A stretch of 25,318 nucleotides of DNA, from positions 1-25,318 of IMG/VR virus record IMGVR_UViG_3300030104_003651. One strand, 5' to 3'. The notes below the pieces were generated by a model. The model saw only the letters and a list, made by a program, of their open reading frames with translations. It was not told the DNA's origin and ran no database searches. Positions 19,761 through 25,318 of this stretch are shown piece after piece; the stretch's first letter is position 1; every line of letters starts with the position of its first letter. The stretch comes from a virus. The translations under genes were made by a program, and so were the position numbers.

Positions 19761-19767
19761 GTTTACC

Positions 19768-20388
19768 TCACTTCCAGCGTGGTCCGACAACCCAACCCAC
19801 AATGGATTTACGGGTGCCCTTTTTTACTTTCAGAACTCTATGCTGTGTGCGAGAGTCAAATAAACAAATACATCCTCTTTGTCTTGGGGCAATGTAGTGT
19901 TGGTTTGCCTCATCAATCAATTCAAGATTACCACCTTCATAATCATCAGGGTCAGACAACTGAATAGAGAATGATAACTTACGAACAAGTTCAATGTTCT
20001 CGTTTACAAAGTCTTGTGCTAATCCTTCGGCACGATTACCAACACTCACAGGTTTGTATTGTGTTGCTAATCCAGCGTCATTATGCCATCCATAGAACTG
20101 ACCCTCACCGTATCGCGTATATTGAAGACTCTCTCCATCAATGTTTCTTAAATCATATAGAAAGTTCTCACGGTTCGCACGTTGAACATAATGCCAAAGG
20201 AATCCAGCAACCCAATGTGCTGTGGGAATCCAGGTATTTTGTGAGTTTCTTTTATCTTTATTCAGTGCGTCACCATGAAGACGGGAGTCTGCCATTTGCT
20301 CATCGAAATTCTCTGCCAAGTCGCTCTCGATAAGTTCCACAATATTTTCTGGCAGGCTGGTATAATACCAAACTGATTGAAATGCCAT
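19768..20388 (-). CDS. PKHD-type 2OG-Fe(II) oxygenase, 206 aa
   Basis: Predicted Fe(II)/2-oxoglutarate-dependent hydroxylase: iron ligands H102 and D104 (FYGWHNDAG) and H183 (SRTQHRV), and 2OG-binding R193 (TRKSIVGW), in the right order for the PKHD-type family. The conserved DDYEGGNLEL strand is also present. It is the first gene of a three-oxygenase operon and sits 24 nt downstream of a consensus sigma-70 promoter. Such genes are frequent in cyanomyoviruses. The substrate is unknown and could be a virion or host protein. Confidence 0.88.
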   Translation of the reverse strand: MAFQSVWYYTSLPENIVELIESDLAENFDEQMADSRLHGDALNKDKRNSQNTWIPTAHWVAGFLWHYVQRANRENFLYDLRNIDGESLQYTRYGEGQFYGWHNDAGLATQYKPVSVGNRAEGLAQDFVNENIELVRKLSFSIQLSDPDDYEGGNLELIDEANQHYIAPRQRGCICLFDSRTQHRVLKVKKGTRKSIVGWVVGPRWK

Positions 20389-20411
20389 ATGCCTATGATG
20401 TATTCAGGGAT

Positions 20412-20440
20412 ATTATATATCAGGTTTTATGGGGTGTCAA
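20412..20440 (-). promoter_or_regulatory. Consensus sigma-70 promoter, TTGACA-N17-TATAAT
   Basis: On the minus strand TTGACA (20435-20440) and TATAAT (20412-20417) both match the consensus exactly and are 17 nt apart. The predicted start (about 20405) precedes the ATG of the first oxygenase by about 17 nt. It lies directly after the stop of the tail fibre gene. Confidence 0.8.
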
Positions 20441-20456
20441 TTATTTAAATCTAGAG

Positions 20457-22016
20457 TTATGAACCCTCAAGCGCAGTAAGTCTTGCCTCAAGAGCTGCAT
20501 TTTGTGTCTCAAGGGTTTCAATTCTTGCCATTGCTTCTTGGAGTGCTTTAGTTGCCATCCATTGCATCTGCTGTTCTTTAACTCCCAAGCGTTGTTCGCG
20601 AGCAGGTTCTGTCTCAGTGGCTTCTTTTGCCTCTTGATAGATAGTAACCATCTCAGGAGAGATTTCCTCTATCTGCTGTGCAATAACACCAAGATTTAGA
20701 TCAGCATCATCTGGTTGTTCCTTGTATCGGAAATTAACAATCTCCCAATTTTTAATTGAGTTCCAAGTATCAGAAGCGAGGGTAATGTCTTTTTTAGTGT
20801 TGCGGTCAGAAAGGTTGGCGTTGTTGGCGCTGTAGTTTGCAAGTCCACCATTACTTCTGATCACTGCTTTGCTGCCAGCACTACTATCATCGCATGATAA
20901 AAATGCGCTGAAAATACTGTCTGGTGCAGAATTTCTCAATCTTGCTCTAATACAAGATAAATTACCACTACTTGCTGTATTTTCAACAGCAAGAACAGAA
21001 GTGTTGGAGCCAACGTCTTGAGATATTTGAACTCGCGTATTAGTGTCAGCACCAGCGACAGGAGATGACGCACCAATCATCACCCGACCAGATGAATCAA
21101 TGCGGAGTCTTTCTGTTGGTGTTGCATCACCAACTGCGGTAGTGGAGCACTGAATACGTCCTGGCATATCGCTGGAACCAGGTGTGCCATCCACATCAAC
21201 ATTAATTCTTGCAGCAGTTCTAAATGCTGCACCATCACTTCCAGCAAAACTAATATCACCCAATTCATCATTATCAGCAACTATTGTGTGACTGCCAATA
21301 GTGTCATTTTTACTCTTTTGAAAAATAAGAGGAGCAGCAAATGCATTTCCAGCTTGAAAGCGATTAATGCTTACACCATTAGTCCCTGCGCTTGAAGGTG
21401 CATGAACTACTTGTAATGCTGGTGTATATCCCTGTGCATCAGGTTCAGTAGCAATACTTGATGAAGTGTTTATTAAAGTTCTACCAGCAGAATCAACACG
21501 AAGTCTTTCTGTCCCATTTGTATAGAGCTGCTGAGTGGCACCTTTGAAAATAAGGTCCATCCAAGTAGCACCATCTCTGTCAAATGCTGATATCTGTCCT
21601 GATGAAGAACTTGGTTTAAAGATTTCAACACCACTACCAGTTGTAGGAGTTATGTTTTCAGAAACTTGAATACCACCGCTAACATCAATCAGACCACCAG
21701 AAGTTACACGAAGTCTCTCATTACCACCAGTCTCTACTGTAAATGTATCAGCAGCAGGAAACCTGATGGCAGTGTTAGTGTCACTCAGATGGAATATTGA
21801 ATCCGCAATTCCAACACCACCAGATGAAACTCTGATTCCACTTTGTGCGGTGATAATACCAACCGAGTCAATATTCTTGACATCTTCGTAGGTCAGTGTT
21901 CCGCCGATGGAAACATCTCCACCTAATGTGCTGACACCAGTCACAACAATACCGGATGGTGCGCCGATGGCACCACCTGTTCTATTCTTTATATTGTCAA
22001 CGAATAGCTGTGACAT
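20457..22016 (-). CDS. Tail fibre with C-terminal peptidase S74 chaperone
   Basis: 519-aa. The N terminus MSQLFVDNIKNRTGGAIGAP is followed by LTYEDVKNIDSVGIITAQSG, the cyanophage fibre module, then repeated 'GNERLRV..GGLIDV' and 'TERLRIDSSGRVMIG' units that form a trimeric beta shaft. The last 117 residues form an intramolecular chaperone (peptidase S74). The self-cleavage site precedes S403 in NLSDRNTKKD, with the catalytic partner K408 at +5, and the conserved LGVIAQQIEEISPEMV follows. A coiled coil closes the C terminus (ALQEAMARIETLETQNAALE). Likely a host-recognition fibre cleaved after folding. Confidence 0.92.
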   Translation of the reverse strand: MSQLFVDNIKNRTGGAIGAPSGIVVTGVSTLGGDVSIGGTLTYEDVKNIDSVGIITAQSGIRVSSGGVGIADSIFHLSDTNTAIRFPAADTFTVETGGNERLRVTSGGLIDVSGGIQVSENITPTTGSGVEIFKPSSSSGQISAFDRDGATWMDLIFKGATQQLYTNGTERLRVDSAGRTLINTSSSIATEPDAQGYTPALQVVHAPSSAGTNGVSINRFQAGNAFAAPLIFQKSKNDTIGSHTIVADNDELGDISFAGSDGAAFRTAARINVDVDGTPGSSDMPGRIQCSTTAVGDATPTERLRIDSSGRVMIGASSPVAGADTNTRVQISQDVGSNTSVLAVENTASSGNLSCIRARLRNSAPDSIFSAFLSCDDSSAGSKAVIRSNGGLANYSANNANLSDRNTKKDITLASDTWNSIKNWEIVNFRYKEQPDDADLNLGVIAQQIEEISPEMVTIYQEAKEATETEPAREQRLGVKEQQMQWMATKALQEAMARIETLETQNAALEARLTALEGS

Positions 22017-22030
22017 CTTATCTACTTTTT

Positions 22031-22040
22031 AGTTATTTAG
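22031..22040 (-). promoter_or_regulatory. Late-promoter-like site CTAAATAACT
   Basis: On the minus strand CTAAATAACT lies 14 nt before the ATG of the S74 fibre gene and overlaps the TAA of the upstream glycine-rich gene. The identical decamer recurs at 24866-24875 in the same position relative to its gene. Confidence 0.5.
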
Positions 22041-24190
22041 GTTGGATAAGCAACGATGACAATCCCTGGAGCACCATTACCTCCATAAGTTGTTTCCACT
22101 TCTGCCGTTGGCATACCAGGGAATGGTCCTCCAGCACCACCGCCGCCGCCACCGCCAGTGCTAAATGTTGCGTGTTGTCCTATAACAGATGCAAAAGTGC
22201 CACCAGGATTACCAGTTGCTCCTGCTCCACCACCATGAGTTGCAGTTCCATGATGAACGGTAGGTCTTGGAACAGCAGCACCACCGCCACCTCCACCACC
22301 ATAACCAGTGGATGTGCCTGAGATAGAAAGGGAGATTCCAGCACCTCCGTTACCACCACCATCTCCACCACTTTCACCAACTTCAGTGAATCCACCACCT
22401 CCACCAGCACCATAGTTATTGATTGGTGGAGAATTTCCTTTACCACCAGCGTAACCTTGATTACTCATGGTTCCTGGATGATTTGGAGAATCAGGAGTCC
22501 AAGTATTTCCTGCACCACCATCTCCAGCAGATCCTCCACCTGATGAACCTCCACCAGATCCACCCGCTTGACCATTTTCACTTGCACCAAGACTACCTCC
22601 ACCACCACCTGATGCCTGTAGTGGAATACCTAAGTATGATACTGAACCAGGTATGCCATTACCTGAAGGTGCTGGAGCTCCTGGTGCAGCACCAGCAGCA
22701 CCTCCTCCACCAGAACCAACAACAATGGTCATATCACTAGTTGGAATAGTGATTTGAGATCCTTTTGTCCCTCCTGGCATCTCTGGATGAGATGATATAA
22801 GACCACCTGCACCACCACCTGCAGCACCATCACCACTTAGATTAGTACCAGCACCGCCACCGCCACCACCAACCACAAGATAGTCTGCGTTTGTGATTGG
22901 AGATCCTGATGGGTTCTTTAATACACCGGAGGAGACAAAAACATGAATAGTTTTACCTGCCATTGGTGAGGGTGAATCCGCAGCAAACTGAGTTACTATG
23001 CCACCAGTTGCTTTAGTTGAAGCAGCTTCTCCAATTTGATATCTGATGATAACAATACCACTACCACCAGCAGCTCCTGGTTCATTGTTGGTTCCACCAC
23101 CACCGCCACCACCAGTGGTTCCTTGACCTTGTGTTGCTTGGATTTGGTCTCCATTTGGTGGATCTCCATTACCACCAGCACCACCTCCGCCAACACCACC
23201 TTGACTTGGATTAGATGGAGGATCAGGATTCCATCCACCTCCACCACCACCGGCAAACCATTGATATTGTCCTGGACCAGGATTTAATGCACCAACACCA
23301 GTTGTATCTGCTGCTGGACCAGCAATTGCGACTTGAACACCATTACCACCAGTTCCCCATTCAGGACCACTTTCAACACCAGCTTGACCAGCACCACCTC
23401 CACCACCACCAAATCTTTCAGGAGATTCTTGAGCATTACCACCATCATGTCCTTGAATTGGTGAGAATGGAGGACTATTTCCTGATCCTCCTACTCTTGG
23501 TCCATTATAAGCACCAGCGCCGCCACCAGATCCACCTGGGTGACCAGCACCACCTAATGGGTGAGGACTACTTTCTGCTCCTCCTCCTCCACCACCAGAT
23601 GAGGTTATTCCATTTGGAGTTGAAGGTGGCCCAAAATATGAATCATTTCCGTCATTTCCATCTCTTCGTTGAGATGAAGGTCCAATACCTCTGGACATAC
23701 CACCAGCCGCACCAACTGTTACAGTATAAACACCACTTCCATTTCCACCTGTTGCTGGTGCTGGAAATGTAGATCCTGTTAATGGTGTTCCACCAGCGGT
23801 TTGTACTCCAGGTAAATTAGTTCTCAATCCACCAGCGCCACCACCACCAGCGTTTGATCCACCACCACCGCCACCACCAGCTACTACAAGATATTCAACA
23901 TTAGTACCAAAATCACTAGTGTCATCAGTTACATTAAAAGTTCCTGATGAGGTAAAGATATGTGCTCTGTAAAAATCACTCCCAGAAGTATAATCAGTAA
24001 TGTAACCACCAGTTGCTGTTAAACCAAATCGTGCGATTGTTCCAGGAGCATTGTAAAGATCTCCTTGTCTCTCAAAATATCCATGTGCAAATAAATCTAA
24101 TAATCCACCACCAACAGCACCACCTGCTGCTCCTGGATTAGAATCTCCGTTGTCTTGTGATAAACCTATGCGTCTGCCTAGATATCCCAT
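22037..24190 (-). CDS. Glycine-rich fibre protein with two modules, 717 aa
   Basis: The N terminus MGYLGRRIGLSQDNGDSNPG is followed by two successive glycine-rich modules. Module 1 opens with YRAHIFTSSGTFNVTDDTSD and EYLVVAGGGGGGG and closes with GGSGIVIIRYQIG. Module 2 opens with GKTIHVFVSSGVLKNPSGSP and DYLVVGGGGGGAG and closes with GAPGIVIVAYPT. The tandem organisation indicates a domain duplication, and both resemble the single module at 16166-17275. AAGGAGG lies 7 nt before the ATG at 24188-24190. Likely a virion surface or host-contact protein; no enzymatic motif. Confidence 0.85.
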   Translation of the reverse strand: MGYLGRRIGLSQDNGDSNPGAAGGAVGGGLLDLFAHGYFERQGDLYNAPGTIARFGLTATGGYITDYTSGSDFYRAHIFTSSGTFNVTDDTSDFGTNVEYLVVAGGGGGGGSNAGGGGAGGLRTNLPGVQTAGGTPLTGSTFPAPATGGNGSGVYTVTVGAAGGMSRGIGPSSQRRDGNDGNDSYFGPPSTPNGITSSGGGGGGAESSPHPLGGAGHPGGSGGGAGAYNGPRVGGSGNSPPFSPIQGHDGGNAQESPERFGGGGGGAGQAGVESGPEWGTGGNGVQVAIAGPAADTTGVGALNPGPGQYQWFAGGGGGGWNPDPPSNPSQGGVGGGGAGGNGDPPNGDQIQATQGQGTTGGGGGGGTNNEPGAAGGSGIVIIRYQIGEAASTKATGGIVTQFAADSPSPMAGKTIHVFVSSGVLKNPSGSPITNADYLVVGGGGGGAGTNLSGDGAAGGGAGGLISSHPEMPGGTKGSQITIPTSDMTIVVGSGGGGAAGAAPGAPAPSGNGIPGSVSYLGIPLQASGGGGGSLGASENGQAGGSGGGSSGGGSAGDGGAGNTWTPDSPNHPGTMSNQGYAGGKGNSPPINNYGAGGGGGFTEVGESGGDGGGNGGAGISLSISGTSTGYGGGGGGGAAVPRPTVHHGTATHGGGAGATGNPGGTFASVIGQHATFSTGGGGGGGAGGPFPGMPTAEVETTYGGNGAPGIVIVAYPT

Positions 24191-24202
24191 GGTTTATCCT
24201 CC

Positions 24203-24586
24203 TTAACTAATGTCTTCGTAAGAGCAAATAATATCTATATTTCCACCTGTACCCACTTGCTTAAAGGCAGCGATTGATTGATCTTCTTGAACGTATATTG
24301 AATTCTCTTTACTAATTATAACCAGTGATGAGAACACGGGCACTGATACGGTATGAGCAATACCTGTTGATGTTCCTGCTCCCGCTGCTTGATTGAATAA
24401 TTTAACAGTAACACCACAAGTAGCACCAATACCAGCAGCAGTTAGTGTGTTAATCTTTAATACTTTACCACTAGAAGCAGGGTTAGAGGCAATGACGGAC
24501 ATTCCACCCTGTTGTGTGTTGATACTAGACACAAATGTTACTACCCCAGTAATGGTATTAACATTTACAATATTAGGAGCAGCCAT
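24203..24586 (-). CDS. Small virion protein of the fibre cluster, 127 aa
   Basis: The ATG at 24584-24586 gives MAAPNIVNVNTITGVVTFVS. It contains ASNPASSGKVLKINTLTAAG and AGTSTGIAHTVSVPVFSSLV with a C-terminal EDQSIAAFKQVGTGGNIDII, a pattern seen in small T4-like cyanophage structural proteins of unknown role. It is Ser/Thr/Ala-rich and beta-like. It is followed by the glycine-rich gene with a 12-nt gap. Confidence 0.8.
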   Translation of the reverse strand: MAAPNIVNVNTITGVVTFVSSINTQQGGMSVIASNPASSGKVLKINTLTAAGIGATCGVTVKLFNQAAGAGTSTGIAHTVSVPVFSSLVIISKENSIYVQEDQSIAAFKQVGTGGNIDIICSYEDIS

Positions 24587-24608
24587 TTCCTACGATACCT
24601 CTTTTGTT

Positions 24609-24616
24609 TATTTATC
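24609..24616 (-). promoter_or_regulatory. Late-promoter-like site GATAAATA
   Basis: Minus-strand GATAAATA 22 nt before the ATG of the gene at 24203-24586, overlapping the stop of the previous gene. Same form as the site at 18062-18069. Confidence 0.5.
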
Positions 24617-24851
24617 AACCAAAGACCATAGACAATGCGATTGCTTTGCCTGGTGATGTTTTGCCGTCAATGAGTGTGTTGACACTTGTTCCACCAACAC
24701 TAACTGAACTTGATGCGACAACAGTGGTGCCAGATACATTACCGCTAAATGATGTGGCAGTTGTTACACCAGTGACGACGGCACCCTTGGGAAAACTAAC
24801 GGCACCGTCATCATCCTTATTTACAACGTCGTCAACTTGTAATTTTGACAT
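24615..24851 (-). CDS. Short fibre-like virion protein, 78 aa
   Basis: The ATG at 24849-24851 gives MSKLQVDDVVNKDDDGAVSF, followed by PKGAVVTGVTTATSFSGNVS. The opening 'M.(K/E)L.VD.(I/V)...D..GAV.FPKG..VTGV.TATSFSG' is the standard N terminus of cyanophage fibre proteins. At 78 aa it is far shorter than full-length fibres, so it may be a truncated remnant or a small accessory fibre protein. Confidence 0.8.
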   Translation of the reverse strand: MSKLQVDDVVNKDDDGAVSFPKGAVVTGVTTATSFSGNVSGTTVVASSSVSVGGTSVNTLIDGKTSPGKAIALSMVFG

Positions 24852-24865
24852 GGGTTTATATTTTT

Positions 24866-24875
24866 AGTTATTTAG
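24866..24875 (-). promoter_or_regulatory. Late-promoter-like site CTAAATAACT
   Basis: Minus-strand CTAAATAACT overlapping the stop of the partial glycine-rich gene and 14 nt before the ATG of the gene at 24615-24851. Confidence 0.5.
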
Positions 24876-25318
24876 ACTGCTGTGTAGGCAATGAGAACCA
24901 AACCAGATCCTCCCTGAGCACCGGGTTGCAGCGGTGCTGGTGGGCCATATGATCCACCACCGCCACCGCCACCAGTGCCACCTTGACCAGATTTTGACGC
25001 AGTTGGTGAAAGATCAGCACCTCCGCCATTACCACCGCCAGCCCAACCCGCATCTGGTGATCCAGAACCACCGCCACGACCAGCGTTTGAGGAACCATAA
25101 CCTCCTCCACCACCGCCGCCGCCAACCCACCATTTGGCAGCATCACCAGATCCTGGTCCAGGAGCACCAGCACCAACTAAATCAGACTGGAAAGTTGAGG
25201 GTAATCTAGCTCCTATACCACCAACTCCTCCAACACCATCAGATGCGGATTGACCAGCACCACCAGCGCCACCGCCACCGCCTCCACCATAGGCAGGGCT
25301 AGGATGAGAACCACCATC
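24872..25318 (-). CDS. Glycine-rich fibre protein, partial (C-terminal part)
   Basis: The frame is open from the window edge (25318) to a TAA at 24872-24874, giving 148 residues of a longer protein. It is extremely Gly-rich (YGGGGGGGAGGAG, KWWVGGGGGGGG, GTGGGGGGSYGPP) and ends GGSGLVLIAYTAV, the same closing motif (G-x-x-G-(I/L)-V-(I/L)-I-x-Y) as the modules at 16166-17275 and 22037-24190. The start lies outside the window. Probably another virion or host-contact protein. Confidence 0.82.
   Translation of the reverse strand, partial: DGGSHPSPAYGGGGGGGAGGAGQSASDGVGGVGGIGARLPSTFQSDLVGAGAPGPGSGDAAKWWVGGGGGGGGYGSSNAGRGGGSGSPDAGWAGGGNGGGADLSPTASKSGQGGTGGGGGGGSYGPPAPLQPGAQGGSGLVLIAYTAV

Noticed and set aside
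23215-23772. His/Leu-rich plus-strand frame opposite the 717-aa protein
   Set aside because: Composition artefact of the glycine-rich gene on the other strand.
1-25318. tRNA genes or photosynthesis genes expected in cyanophages
   Set aside because: I found no cloverleaf-like sequence and no psbA, psbD, hli or similar reading frame in this window.

Overview
The window looks like part of the genome of a T4-like (tevenvirinae-type) myovirus of marine picocyanobacteria (Synechococcus/Prochlorococcus). The reasons are: all credible genes lie on the minus strand in tightly packed, often ATGA-overlapping series; many tiny proteins resemble cyanomyovirus hypotheticals; the structural genes carry cyanophage-style glycine-rich fibre proteins, a peptidase S74 fibre tip and the recurring LTYEDV..N.DSVG.ITA module; there are 2-oxoglutarate/Fe(II) oxygenases and a sulfotransferase; and sites related to the T4 late promoter TATAAATA are present. 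No host core gene, rRNA, tRNA or CRISPR array was recognised. All assignments come from reading the sequence and from recall of families, not from database searches. Because genes run on the minus strand, transcription goes from high to low coordinates.

Region A (about 1-9430) looks like an early/middle block. It is divided into ten short transcription units, each headed by one copy of a 33-nt conserved element (GTTAGT(A/T)ACCTCC, then AAAnGTCC, then a TATAGT-like hexamer). The units carry two restriction-modification-like pairs (PD-(D/E)XK nuclease plus beta-class DNA methyltransferase: 4187-4717 with 3346-4209, and 8316-8888 with 7585-8319), a DEAH superfamily 2 helicase, a covalent nucleotidyltransferase/ligase-like protein (DUF6267-like), a membrane protein and many small proteins. 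The element is not seen beyond 9430.

Region B (9441-11058) encodes two very basic, low-complexity proteins whose N termini (MKTFQQFMED, MKSFQEFITE) resemble the T4 capsid-targeting sequence, plus a small conserved protein behind a perfect 12-bp inverted repeat. These may be packaged internal head proteins. Region C (11106-15287) is a run of small cyanophage hypotheticals with two HExxH proteins, one with a signal peptide. It contains a good sigma-70-like promoter at 11301-11329.

Region D (15335-25318) holds an AT-rich sulfotransferase and then the fibre/virion cluster: three glycine-rich proteins (one cut by the window edge), several small cyanophage structural proteins, and an S74-chaperone tail fibre. 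Embedded in it is a three-gene operon of 2OG-Fe(II) oxygenases, driven by a perfect host-type promoter (TTGACA-N17-TATAAT). The structural genes are preceded by TAAATA-type late promoters. The layout suggests three expression classes: a phage-specific early/middle element in region A, host-like sigma-70 promoters for selected auxiliary genes, and late promoters for virion genes.
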